A DNA stretch of 42,138 nucleotides. Source: an uncultured Pseudomonas sp. GTDB lineage: Bacteria; Pseudomonadota; Gammaproteobacteria; Pseudomonadales; Pseudomonadaceae. The notes under the pieces are model-generated. The model ran no database searches. It was not told the DNA's origin and saw only the letters and a list, made by a program, of their open reading frames with translations. The stretch is taken from positions 1-42,138 of the forward strand of contig CALTWF010000047.1 in NCBI GenBank assembly GCA_943912755.1. The letters run 5' to 3'. Position numbers and translations under genes: made by a program. This document shows positions 8,420 to 17,449 of the stretch, one piece after another (the first letter of the stretch is position 1; every line of letters starts with the position of its first letter).

Positions 8420-11400
8420 GGGAATGACTCCAGCGGGCAATGCTCTGCAGCAGCACCGACTCCTGGTACGGCTTGCCCAGGTAATCGTTGACGCCGATGG
8501 CCATGGCGCGGTCGCGGTGCTTCTGCCCGGTCCGCGAGGTGATCATGATGATCGGCAGGTTGTTCAATTGCGGGTCCTGGCGCACCTGGGTCGCCACCTC
8601 GAAACCGTCCATGCGCGGCATCTCGATATCCAGCAGCAGCACGTCCGGCCGGTGCTCCGCCAGCACGGCCATGGCATCGACACCGTCCTTGGCGGTCAGC
8701 ACGTTCATGCCATGGCGTTCGAGCAGGCGTCCGGTGACCTTGCGCACCGTCACCGAGTCGTCCACCACCAGCACCAGCAATGGTCGCGCCGGGCCGCTGC
8801 CGGTAGTCGCCACGACTTCCCGCTCGCTGCGCCCGGCGTGCTGTGCCAGGCGCAGGTGCAGCCCGCGCAACTGCGCCAGCACATCGAGGATCAGCACCAC
8901 CCGGCCATCGCCCAGCAGGGTCGCCCCGGCCAGGCCCTGCACGGCGGCGAACTGAGGACCGAGGCTCTTGACCACGATTTCGCGGCTGGCCGACAGGCTG
9001 TCCACCTGCACCGCAAATTGCTGGTCATGGGCATGCACCAGCAATACCGGCAGCGGCAGGCTTTGCCCGAGCAACCGGGGCTGGCGCTCGCCCTGCAACA
9101 GTTCGCCGAGATAGCGCAGTTCGTAGCGTCGCCCGGCGTACTCGTAGCGCGGCGGATCGAGGCGATAGCAGGCTTCCAGCTCCGCCGGCGGCACCCGCAC
9201 CACGCCGTCGATGGCATTGAGCGGCACGGCGTACTGTTCCTCGCCGCAATGCACCATCAGCGCCCGGTTGACCGACACGGTGAACGGCAGGCGGATGAGG
9301 AACCGCGCACCTTTGCCCGGCACCGAGCTGATCACCATCGAACCGCCCAGTTGCTTGACCTCTTCATGGACCACGTCCATGCCCAGCCCGCGCCCGGAAA
9401 TCTGGGTGATCTTCTCGGCAGTGGAGAACCCTGGCTGGAGGATGAACTGCATCACTTCGTGATCGCTGAGTTCGCTGCGCGGGTCCAGCAGGCCGCGCTT
9501 GATCGCCTTGTTGCGCACCGCTTCCAGCGGTACCCCGGCACCGTCGTCGAACATTTCGATGACGATATCGGCGCCTTCATGCAGCAGGTTCAGGGCGATG
9601 CTGCCCTGCTCCGGCTTGCCCGCCGCCAGGCGCGCCTCGCGGCTTTCCAGGCCATGGTCGACGGCATTGCGCAGCATATGCTCCAGCGGCGCCACCATGC
9701 GTTCGAGGACGCTGCGGTCCATCTCGCCTTCGGCGTTGCCGACCACCAGTTCGACCTGCTTGCCCAGCTCGCTGGCGGTCTGCCGTACCACCCGCTGCAA
9801 GCGCGGCACCAGCCGTTCGAACGGCACCATGCGGGTGCGCATCAGGCCTTCCTGCAGCTCGCTGTTGACCCGCGCCTGTTGCGCCAGCAGGCTCTGTGCC
9901 ATCTGCGTGCGCCCGGCCAGGGTTTCCTTGAGGTCGAGCAGGTCGGAGGCCGACTCCGACAGGGCCCGGGACAGCTGTTGCAACTGGGAGTGGCGGTCCA
10001 TCTCCAGCGGGTCGAAGTCCTCGTAGGCATCGCCATCGGCCTGCAGGCGGCTGAGCAACCCGCCCTGGGTTTCGGTATCGAGGCGGCGCAGCTGGTCGCG
10101 CATGCGCTCCAGGGTGGTTTCCATCTCGTTGAGGGCGACCTGGGCATCGTTGATCTGCTGCTCCAGGCGACCGCGCAGGATCGAGGTTTCCGCCGCCTGG
10201 TTGCCCAGGTCGTCGAGCAATTCGGCGTTGACCTTGACCATGTCCAGCGCCGAACGCTCCGGCGCCGGTGCCGGAGCTTCCACCGGCGCCTCGGCCGGTG
10301 CGGCGGCGGCACTGTCGCTGAGGGCGGCGCTGCTGAAGTTGCGGATGTAGTCGATCAGCGCCGTGGCCGCATGCAGCGGCTGTTGCGAGCGCACCGCGTC
10401 GAGCATGTGGGCAAGGCGGTCGTGGCAGTTCTGCAACAGGCTGAACAGGGCCGGACTGGGTTGCAATTGCCCGGCGGCGAGGTGCTCGTAGAGGAATTCC
10501 AGCTCATGGGCGAGGTCGCCGATCGGTGCGATCTCCACCATGCGCGCACCACCCTTGAGGGTGTGCAGGTCGCGCAGCAGGTTCTCCACCTCGACCGCGT
10601 TGCGCGGATCGGCCTGCCAGCGGGTCAGCGCCGCGGCGGCGCTTTCGACGATATCGACGCCCTCTTCGAGGAAGATCTCCAGCAGTTCCTTGTCGCCTTC
10701 CTGGGCTGGCTGTTCGGCCTTGCCGGTGCTGACCGCGGGCTGTGCGTGATGGCGGAATTCGCGCAAGGCGGCGAGGGTTTCCACCACCGGCTCCAGCGCC
10801 TGGCCCTGGCTCAGTTGCGCCAGCAGCCGGGCCAGCACGGCATGGCTGCGGCGCAGCAGGCTGGCCAGTTCCGGGGACGGGCTGTAGCGGCGGTCCAGCA
10901 GCCCTTCGTAAAGCAGCTCAAGCTCATGGGCGAGCACATCCAGCGCGCCGATCGCCGCCATCTGCGCGCCGCCCTTGAGGGTGTGCAGGTCGCGTTGCAT
11001 CGAGGACAGCGCGGAAACGCTGTCAGGCTCGTCGAGCCAGCGCCGCAAGGCCTGGTCGGCGCTGTCCAGCACATCGATGGCCTCTTCGAGGAAGATCGCC
11101 ACCATTTCGTGGTCCACCTCCTGCCCGGCCAGTTCGCGGGTGGCGGCACCCAGCTCGGCAATGCTCGGGCTGGCGCCGCCCTGGCTGCGCACCAGCCCCA
11201 TGGCGTTCGGGTCGAGCCCCGTTTCCAGCAACTCGCGCAAGGCCAGCAACCGCTCCGGGCAAGGATCGACGTCCTGTCCGGCGGCAATCTGGTCGAGCAT
11301 GTTGATCAGCGCCTCGTGGGCCTGCTGCGCCTCCTCGAAGAAGCGCGCATCGGCGACCAGGCTGCTTTCCTCGACCGCGCCATACAGGTCCAGCAGGGCC

Positions 11401-13670
11401 TCGCACAGCTCGTCCATCTGCCACAGGTTGGCCAGATGGGCGCTTTGCCCCAGCGTGGTCAGTTCGTCCAGCAGGGCATTCAGCTCCTGCCGCTCGCCGG
11501 GGTGCTCCTGCCAGCGCAGCAGCAGGGACTCGGCGTCGAGCAGGATGTCCATGCCCTGTTCGAGGAAGCTGGCGATCAGCTGTGGATCGCGCTTGACCCG
11601 CTGGCCCTGCTCCGGGGCCTCCATCCAGGACTGAAGGCGGGCGTTGACCACCTGGTCGACCTGCTCGATCAGGATCTCGGCGCCCTTGATCGGCGCCAGC
11701 GGCGTACTCGCGAGCTGCTCCAGGCCACGCCGCAGCAGCGGCTCGGCGGTTTGCAGCAGGTAGATTTCATCGAGGTCGAACGCCACCTGGTGGGCCTTGA
11801 ACTCGCGCGCGAGCAGGTCCAGCGCAGTGGCCAGCTCGGTGACCGGGGTGACCCCGGCCATCGCCGCGCTGCCCTTGAGGGTGTGCAAGGCGCGCTGCAG
11901 GTCATCGCTGACCGGCGCCGGCAGATAGACCTCGGCGTTGGCCAGGAAGGCATCGAGACTGGCCAGGTGGACCTGCGCCTCGTTGCGGAAAATCTCCAGC
12001 AATTGCGGGTCGAGGGCTTCGGCGCCATGGCCATCGGTCTCGCCATCGCTCATCGCCAGGGCATGCAGATGGCTGGCCAGATGCTCGACATGGGCATGGG
12101 CGTGCACTTCACCGGTGGCGAACTCGTCCACCAGCGGCGCCATCAGGGTCATGGCCTGGCCGATGGCCTTGAGCACCTCGTCGCGGCTGCCAACCCGGCC
12201 TTCGAGCATACGGTTGAGCAGGTGCTCGCCGGCCCAGGCCAGCTCGGCCAGGACCAGGGCGCGGACCATCCGGCCGCTACCCTTGAGGGTATGGAAACCC
12301 CGGCGCAACTCGATCAGGGCCTCGCGCGGCTGCCCCTCGCCGCGCCAGCGCCGCCAGTGCTCGTCCATCTGCTCCAGGACTTCCTCGGCTTCGTCGAGAA
12401 ACACCTCGCGCAGTTCGTCGTCCAGGGGTTCCGGTGCGGCGATATTCACCAGCGGCACGTTCAGCGGCCGCGCCAGCACCGGGAAGCCCAACGCGGCCAG
12501 GGCGCGCCGGGCACGGTTGAGCAAAGCTTCGACATCCGCCTGCAGGTCGATGCTCAACGCCTGCAGATAGCATTCGAGGCTGCTGACGACATCGGCGAAC
12601 TGCTCCAGCTCCAAGCTGCCGGGCAGTGCATCTGCCTGGAGCACGTGGGCTTCGAGGTAGTCGGTGCAGCGCTGCACCACCGCCGCCGGCTGCGCCAGCA
12701 TCAACATGGCCAGCGCACCGCGGATCTGCCCGAGCAGGTCCGGCAGGGGCTGCAGGCGCACCCGGTCCCAACCGGCTTCGAGGCAATCGGCGATCAGGTC
12801 GCGGGCCTGCAACAGCACGCCATGGGCTTCGTCCAGCACCAGCTGGCGGATTTCATTGATGTCGGTACCGGTGGGCGGCGCCTGGCTGGGGGACTCGATG
12901 GCGCCGACCATGCCGCTGAGGGTCGCCTCGGCGTATTGCAGGGCGCCAGAGACATCCCGCAGCCCGGTTTCCTGCGCCTCGTCGCGGCTATTGACCAGCG
13001 CCTGCAACACCGCGACCTGGTCGAGAATCACCCGCCGTGGCTGGTTGAAGCCAAGCACTGCCAGGGTATCGGCGATCTGCCGCAGTGGTGCCAGCAGCGG
13101 TTCGAGGGCTTGCGCCTCGCCGCGCACGCGCTGATCGACGCGCTCCTTGATGCGCAGCAAGTCTTCGCTCAACGCCGCCACCACCGAGCGCATCGCGTCA
13201 CGGTCGGGAAGATGACCCTGCAGGGCGTCCAGGGACAGTTCGAAGGCATCCCCGGCGGTGGCCGAGGTCACGCCCAGCGCACTCTCGGCCAGGGCCTCGA
13301 CACCGCGCGCCGCGCGCAGCTGGTTGAGCAACGGCAGTGCCAGCAACGGCAGGTCGCGACGAGCGCCACGCAGGCGCTCCAGGTACAGCGGCAACTGGTT
13401 CAGCGCGCGGAACAACGGGCCATGGGCCGAGACCCGGCCCTGGTCGAAAGCACGGGCCAGCAGTTCCATCTCCCGGGCGAGCAGCGCCGCGCCCTTGAAT
13501 TCGAGCACCTCCAGACAGCCCCATACCTGATGCAGGGCGTCGACACAGGCGCCAAGCCCCTCGCCTTCGCCATTGGCGAACTGCTCCAGCGTCTGGCGTG
13601 CCTGGGCAAGGCTCTCTTCGATCGGCTCCTTGGCCCAGGCCAGGGCGACGAAATCATGCCGTTCAGCCAT
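8412..13670 (-). CDS. chpA: Chemosensory histidine kinase/response regulator ChpA (PilL type), short form
   Basis: The product is 1752 residues from the ATG at 13670. I prefer this start to the one eight codons upstream because GGAAG precedes it and MAERHDFVALAW matches the known ChpA N-terminus. Four histidine phosphotransfer domains carry the HTLKG motif, with His at about 460, 596, 896 and 1036. The N-terminal region contains Hpt-like helices without His. A Pro/Ala linker (about 1120-1140) leads to the dimerisation region, the CheA ATPase with N box (HMLRNAVDHGLE, about 1331) and G boxes (DDGAGV, GRGLGMDVV), a CheW-like domain, and a C-terminal receiver with Asp about 1681 in LLLDIEMPRMDG and Lys in LGKPY. 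P. aeruginosa ChpA is about 2470 residues with eight phosphotransfer-type domains, so this is a reduced version. It should phosphorylate PilG and PilH. Confidence 0.95.
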   Translation of the reverse strand: MAERHDFVALAWAKEPIEESLAQARQTLEQFANGEGEGLGACVDALHQVWGCLEVLEFKGAALLAREMELLARAFDQGRVSAHGPLFRALNQLPLYLERLRGARRDLPLLALPLLNQLRAARGVEALAESALGVTSATAGDAFELSLDALQGHLPDRDAMRSVVAALSEDLLRIKERVDQRVRGEAQALEPLLAPLRQIADTLAVLGFNQPRRVILDQVAVLQALVNSRDEAQETGLRDVSGALQYAEATLSGMVGAIESPSQAPPTGTDINEIRQLVLDEAHGVLLQARDLIADCLEAGWDRVRLQPLPDLLGQIRGALAMLMLAQPAAVVQRCTDYLEAHVLQADALPGSLELEQFADVVSSLECYLQALSIDLQADVEALLNRARRALAALGFPVLARPLNVPLVNIAAPEPLDDELREVFLDEAEEVLEQMDEHWRRWRGEGQPREALIELRRGFHTLKGSGRMVRALVLAELAWAGEHLLNRMLEGRVGSRDEVLKAIGQAMTLMAPLVDEFATGEVHAHAHVEHLASHLHALAMSDGETDGHGAEALDPQLLEIFRNEAQVHLASLDAFLANAEVYLPAPVSDDLQRALHTLKGSAAMAGVTPVTELATALDLLAREFKAHQVAFDLDEIYLLQTAEPLLRRGLEQLASTPLAPIKGAEILIEQVDQVVNARLQSWMEAPEQGQRVKRDPQLIASFLEQGMDILLDAESLLLRWQEHPGERQELNALLDELTTLGQSAHLANLWQMDELCEALLDLYGAVEESSLVADARFFEEAQQAHEALINMLDQIAAGQDVDPCPERLLALRELLETGLDPNAMGLVRSQGGASPSIAELGAATRELAGQEVDHEMVAIFLEEAIDVLDSADQALRRWLDEPDSVSALSSMQRDLHTLKGGAQMAAIGALDVLAHELELLYEGLLDRRYSPSPELASLLRRSHAVLARLLAQLSQGQALEPVVETLAALREFRHHAQPAVSTGKAEQPAQEGDKELLEIFLEEGVDIVESAAAALTRWQADPRNAVEVENLLRDLHTLKGGARMVEIAPIGDLAHELEFLYEHLAAGQLQPSPALFSLLQNCHDRLAHMLDAVRSQQPLHAATALIDYIRNFSSAALSDSAAAAPAEAPVEAPAPAPERSALDMVKVNAELLDDLGNQAAETSILRGRLEQQINDAQVALNEMETTLERMRDQLRRLDTETQGGLLSRLQADGDAYEDFDPLEMDRHSQLQQLSRALSESASDLLDLKETLAGRTQMAQSLLAQQARVNSELQEGLMRTRMVPFERLVPRLQRVVRQTASELGKQVELVVGNAEGEMDRSVLERMVAPLEHMLRNAVDHGLESREARLAAGKPEQGSIALNLLHEGADIVIEMFDDGAGVPLEAVRNKAIKRGLLDPRSELSDHEVMQFILQPGFSTAEKITQISGRGLGMDVVHEEVKQLGGSMVISSVPGKGARFLIRLPFTVSVNRALMVHCGEEQYAVPLNAIDGVVRVPPAELEACYRLDPPRYEYAGRRYELRYLGELLQGERQPRLLGQSLPLPVLLVHAHDQQFAVQVDSLSASREIVVKSLGPQFAAVQGLAGATLLGDGRVVLILDVLAQLRGLHLRLAQHAGRSEREVVATTGSGPARPLLVLVVDDSVTVRKVTGRLLERHGMNVLTAKDGVDAMAVLAEHRPDVLLLDIEMPRMDGFEVATQVRQDPQLNNLPIIMITSRTGQKHRDRAMAIGVNDYLGKPYQESVLLQSIARWSHSHA

Positions 13671-13702
13671 GTCTGCTTCCAACACGTAACTCATTGATTT
13701 TG

Positions 13703-13792
13703 CGCGGACCTTGTGGGAGCTGGCTTGCCAGCGATTGCAATGGTGAATTCACTACAGCTATCGCTGGCAAGCCAGCTCCCACAAGGTCCGCG
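13703..13792. repeat. Perfect 33-bp REP inverted pair in the pilJ-chpA junction
   Basis: Arms 13703-13735 and 13760-13792 are exact reverse complements over 33 bases (CGCGGACCTTGTGGGAGC... on the left arm), separated by 24 bases. The core matches the REP-type palindromes elsewhere in the window. It fills nearly the whole gap between the pilJ stop (13806) and the chpA start region, so the minus-strand pil-chp mRNA would carry a very stable hairpin there. Confidence 0.95.
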
Positions 13793-13805
13793 TCGCTCTC
13801 TCGGT

Positions 13806-15854
13806 TCAGCGCGACTCGGGCGGTGCCGGCAAGGTAAAGCCCGACACCGAACGGCGCATCTCGCTGGCCATGCGCGCCAGGTTGCCGATGCTGTCGGCGG
13901 TGGCGGTGGAGCCGGACGAGGTCTGCGAGGTGATCTGCTGGATGATCGCCATGGTGTGGGAGATCTGCCCGGCCGACGAGGTCTGCAACTGCGCCGCGTC
14001 GGAAATGCTCAGGATCAGTTCGGCCAGGGTCTGCGATACCCCTTCGATCTCGGCCAGGGCCACCCCGGCGTCCTGCGCCAGGTGCGCCCCGCGTACCACT
14101 TCGGCGGTAGTCTGCTCCATGGAAATGACCGCTTCGTTGGTGTCGACCTGGATCGCCCGCACCAGGGCTTCGATCTGCCGCGTCGCCGAGGAGGAACGTT
14201 CGGCCAGGCGCTGGACCTCGTCGGCGACCACGGCGAAACCACGCCCGGCCTCGCCGGCCATGGACGCCTGGATCGCCGCATTGAGGGCGAGGATGTTGGT
14301 CTGGTCGGCAATGTCGTCGATCAGGTTGACGATATCGCCGATTTCCTGGGACGACTCGCCCAGGCGCTTGATCCGCTTGGCGGTGTCCTGGATCTGCTCG
14401 CGGATGTTGTCCATGCCATGGATGGTGTTGTGCACCACCTCGTTGCCCTTGTTGGCGATCGCCACGGAACGCTCGGCCACCTTGGCCGACTCGTAGGCAT
14501 GGTTGGAAACGCGGTCGATCGACTCGGCCATGTCACCGACCGCCATCGACGCATCGGCGATCTGCTGGGCCTGGTGCTCGGAGGCCTTGGCCAGCAGGTG
14601 CGCGGTGTTTTGCGTGTCCTGCACGGCGGCGGCGACTTCCTCGGCGCTGAGGTTGATGGTTGCCACCAGGTCGCGCAGCTGGTCGATGGAGTAGTTGATG
14701 GAGTCGGCGATGGCACCGGTGAAGTCCTCGGTGACCGAGGCGGTGACCGTCAGGTCGCCGTCGGCGAGGTCTTCGATCTCGTCGAGCAGGCGCATGATCG
14801 CCTGCTGGTTGCGCTCGTTCTTCTGCGCGGTTTCGCTGAGCTGGCGGTGGGTTTCGCGGACCATCACCGAGCCGATGAGAATGATCGAGGCCAGCGCCAG
14901 CAGGCCCAGCACGTAGCCGCCGACGGTGTCCAGGGTGCGCCCGCTGGCGAGGTTCTCGAAACCGTTGGCCAGGTGCGAGGCTTCGTCGAGCAGGGTCTGC
15001 GACAGGCTGAAGATGTTGCCGGCGGCCTCGCGCACGCGGAACAGCTCGGGCGAGGTTTCGAGGATCTCGTCCACCGAACCGGCGACGAACTGGAACAGCT
15101 CGGCGATTTCGCCCAGGCGGGCCCGGGCATCGGGGTCCTCGACACGGGTGATCTGCAGCGCCGGGTTGCCACCGAGCATGCCTTCCAGCACCTGGCCGAA
15201 GCGGTTGGCGTCGCGGCCAAAGGCATCGGCCGCCTGGACCGAGGCATCATCGCCGGCCAGCACGGTATTGACCGAGCCGAGGATGCGCTCGGCCAGCAAC
15301 GCCTGGCGCTGGGCCACCGCCACCTGGGCCGCCGGGGCACCGCTCTGCAGGAGGATCTCCACGACCTTCTCGTACTCGACCTGCAACTGCGGCACGGTCT
15401 CGGCCAGGGTCGCGGCGACCTGGTGCAGGGACAGCACGGTCTGTTCGCTGGCCAGGATCACGTCGGTGTTCTTGCGCAGGGTCTCCCAGTCGCGCTGTAC
15501 CGCATCCATCTCGTTGCGCACCGCCGCTGGTGCCGACGGCAGGCCGGTGCTCGGGTCGCCCTTCTTCAGGTAGCCCCAGCGCTGCTCGAAATCGTTGCGC
15601 GCCTCGCTCAGCAGGTGGAATGCCACGGCCTTGCCGGAGGCCGCCTCGGTGGCGTTCTTGGCGATGCGCTGGGACAGCACGCGCAACTCGCCGGCGTGGC
15701 CGATGTACTGCTTGTCGTGGTTGGCCTGGGTGTTCAGGTAGGCGAAGTTGGCGAACAACAGGATGATCGAGAGGATCAGCACGACGAACAGCGCCGCGAT
15801 CTGCGCGCTGCTGCGAGAACCTTTGATCGAACTGGCGGACTTGGGCTGGCTCAC
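13806..15854 (-). CDS. pilJ: Type IV pilus chemoreceptor PilJ
   Basis: The 682-residue methyl-accepting protein has the same length as P. aeruginosa PilJ. A first membrane helix (about 20-41, ALFVVLILSIILLFANFAYL) precedes a periplasmic domain made of two PilJ-type helical modules, each with a repeat of the kind LRVLSQRIAKNATEA. A second helix follows at about 305-325 (YVLGLLALASIILIGSVMV). The HAMP region is LLDEIEDLADGDLTVTASVTEDF, and the signalling hairpin contains DQTNILALNAAIQASMAGEAGRGFAVVADEVQ in pieces. It controls the ChpA kinase in response to pilus or surface cues. With no PilK or ChpB encoded here, receptor methylation would need enzymes from elsewhere or be absent. Confidence 0.97.
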   Translation of the reverse strand: MSQPKSASSIKGSRSSAQIAALFVVLILSIILLFANFAYLNTQANHDKQYIGHAGELRVLSQRIAKNATEAASGKAVAFHLLSEARNDFEQRWGYLKKGDPSTGLPSAPAAVRNEMDAVQRDWETLRKNTDVILASEQTVLSLHQVAATLAETVPQLQVEYEKVVEILLQSGAPAAQVAVAQRQALLAERILGSVNTVLAGDDASVQAADAFGRDANRFGQVLEGMLGGNPALQITRVEDPDARARLGEIAELFQFVAGSVDEILETSPELFRVREAAGNIFSLSQTLLDEASHLANGFENLASGRTLDTVGGYVLGLLALASIILIGSVMVRETHRQLSETAQKNERNQQAIMRLLDEIEDLADGDLTVTASVTEDFTGAIADSINYSIDQLRDLVATINLSAEEVAAAVQDTQNTAHLLAKASEHQAQQIADASMAVGDMAESIDRVSNHAYESAKVAERSVAIANKGNEVVHNTIHGMDNIREQIQDTAKRIKRLGESSQEIGDIVNLIDDIADQTNILALNAAIQASMAGEAGRGFAVVADEVQRLAERSSSATRQIEALVRAIQVDTNEAVISMEQTTAEVVRGAHLAQDAGVALAEIEGVSQTLAELILSISDAAQLQTSSAGQISHTMAIIQQITSQTSSGSTATADSIGNLARMASEMRRSVSGFTLPAPPESR

Positions 15855-15872
15855 GGGTCTGGCGTTCCTTTA

Positions 15873-16412
15873 CTACAGCGCGACATCGAGAAAGCCCGGG
15901 GCCTGGGCCAGGGCGAACGGGCTGAAAATCCCCCAGCAATGCTCCCGCTGGAAGTGCCCCTGGACAAAGGGCGCGGCGCTGTCCAGCAGGGCCACGGGTG
16001 GCGACAGTTCGAGGCCATCGAGGGCGAAATGCTGCAGGCCGAGCACTTCGTCCACCAGCAGGCCGGTGAACAGTTCGTCATGATCCACCACCAGTACCCG
16101 GCGCTGCTTGCGGGTCAGGGTCGCGTCGAGGCCGAGAAAACCGCCAAGGTCGGTGACCGGAAGCAGCTGTCCGCGCAGGTTGGTGACCCCTGCCACCCAG
16201 GGCTTGACCCCGGGAATGCGGCTCAGGCGCGGCGCGGTGAGCACCTCGGCGACCTCGCCCATGGGCGCGACGAAACAGTGCTCGCCCAGACGAAAGCCGA
16301 TGCCGCTCCAGGTCTGCCGGCGGGTTTCCTGCAAGGGCAGGTCGGCGGCCAGCAGGCGACAGCGCCGGTCGATGTCCAGCAACAGCTCGAATGCGGTCAG
16401 CGACTCGCCCAT
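15873..16412 (-). CDS. pilI: CheW-like adaptor PilI
   Basis: A CheW-domain protein that couples PilJ to ChpA. I take the ATG at 16412 (MGESLTAFELLLDIDRRC), giving 179 residues and matching the family N-terminus; the frame could also begin at a TTG at 16427 that overlaps the pilH stop. Characteristic segments are WSGIGFRLGEHCFVAPMGEV, IPGVKPWVAGVTNLRGQLLPVTDL (the CheW core) and the PilI-specific C-terminal FSPFALAQAPGFLDV. It lies 18 bp before pilJ and is tightly spaced after pilH. Confidence 0.94.
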   Translation of the reverse strand: MGESLTAFELLLDIDRRCRLLAADLPLQETRRQTWSGIGFRLGEHCFVAPMGEVAEVLTAPRLSRIPGVKPWVAGVTNLRGQLLPVTDLGGFLGLDATLTRKQRRVLVVDHDELFTGLLVDEVLGLQHFALDGLELSPPVALLDSAAPFVQGHFQREHCWGIFSPFALAQAPGFLDVAL

Positions 16413-16423
16413 GGTGCTGCGGG

Positions 16424-16789
16424 TCAAGCGCTCAGGACGCTGTCGAGCACCGAGATCAGCTGGTCCTCTTCCACCGGCTTGACCAGGAAGTCCCGGGCGC
16501 CTTGACGCTGCCCCCAGACCTTGTCGGTCTGCTGGTCCTTGGTGGTGACGATGATCACCGGTATTTCCTTGGTCGCCGGATCCTTGCTCAACTGGCGGGT
16601 GGCCTGGAAGCCGTTCATGCCGGGCATGACGATGTCCATCAGCACCGCATCGGGTCGTTCCTGCACCGCCAGGGCCACGCCGTCGGCGCCATTGTCGGCC
16701 TTGAGCACCTGGTGCCCGCGTTTCTCGAGCATTTCGGTGAGCTTGTACATTTCGGTCGGCGAATCATCGACGATCAGAATTCGGGCCAT
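16424..16789 (-). CDS. pilH: Response regulator PilH
   Basis: A stand-alone CheY-like receiver of 121 residues starting at MARILIVDDSPTEMYKL (16789). The acidic pocket is Asp8-Asp9, the phosphorylation Asp lies in AVLMDIVMPGMNGFQATRQL (about 52), and the conserved Thr/Lys are in IIVTTKDQ and FLVKPVEE. In twitching pseudomonads PilH opposes PilG, acting as a phosphate sink or promoting retraction. The gene is 45 bp downstream of pilG. Confidence 0.96.
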   Translation of the reverse strand: MARILIVDDSPTEMYKLTEMLEKRGHQVLKADNGADGVALAVQERPDAVLMDIVMPGMNGFQATRQLSKDPATKEIPVIIVTTKDQQTDKVWGQRQGARDFLVKPVEEDQLISVLDSVLSA

Positions 16790-16834
16790 GCTGTTCCCCA
16801 TATAAGGAAAGACGCCAGCGCAGGTGGGCTGGCG

Positions 16835-17245
16835 TCAGGGTGCGTGTTGTTCTTCCGCCGTGAAGCCCGGCACATGGGCGCGGATGGCTTCCAGCAGTTC
16901 TTCCTTGCTGAATGGTTTGGTCAGGAACTGGTCGCAACCGACGATCCGCCCGCGGGCCTTGTCGAACAGGCCGTCGCGGGACGACAGCATGATCACCGGG
17001 GTGTCCTTGAACACGCTGTTGTGCTTGACCAGGGCGCAGGTCTGGTAACCGTCCAGGCGCGGCATCAGGACATCGACGAAGATGATGCCGGGGCGATGGT
17101 CGACGATCTTGGCCAGGGCATCGAAACCGTCGATGGCCGTGATCACCTTGCATCCCGCTTCGGCGAGCAGCATCTCGGCGGTGCGGCGAATCGTCTTGGA
17201 GTCGTCGATCACCATCACGGTCAATGCTGCGTCGGGCTGAACCAT
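16835..17245 (-). CDS. pilG: Response regulator PilG
   Basis: The product is 136 residues from the ATG at 17245 (MVQPDAALTVMVIDDSKTIRR). The frame stays open far upstream to 18286, but that extension is antisense to gshB and is not protein-like. Receiver landmarks are the IDDSKT acidic pair, Asp about 58 in GIIFVDVLMPRLDGYQT, MLSSRDGLFDKARGRI and the TKPFSKEEL lysine. In P. aeruginosa PilG promotes pilus extension and links the Chp system to FimL and the adenylate cyclase CyaB. It is the first gene of the minus-strand operon. The 204-bp gap 17246-17449 separates it from divergent gshB and must hold both promoters, although I see no convincing boxes. Confidence 0.96.
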   Translation of the reverse strand: MVQPDAALTVMVIDDSKTIRRTAEMLLAEAGCKVITAIDGFDALAKIVDHRPGIIFVDVLMPRLDGYQTCALVKHNSVFKDTPVIMLSSRDGLFDKARGRIVGCDQFLTKPFSKEELLEAIRAHVPGFTAEEQHAP

Positions 17246-17449
17246 ATTCGCTCTACCATAGCTGTCGGATAGCGCCATGCCGGCCACCTGCCACGCATTT
17301 TTAGCACAGTCGGGGTACGCATTCCATCGAGCCACGCCGGGCCCCGGCCGCCTCGCGCTTTTCCCTTGACCGCCGGCGTCGCGGACGCCACCCTGAGCAA
17401 CTTTTCCTTGCCACCACCGCGGCCCCGGGCCGCCGAGAGGATTTACCCC

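Noticed and set aside
8331..13697. A 1788-codon open frame on the plus strand opposite chpA
   Set aside because: It is a mirror of the GC-rich chpA codons, with a His/Gln/Arg-rich product of no family likeness, while chpA on the other strand has clear kinase domains throughout.
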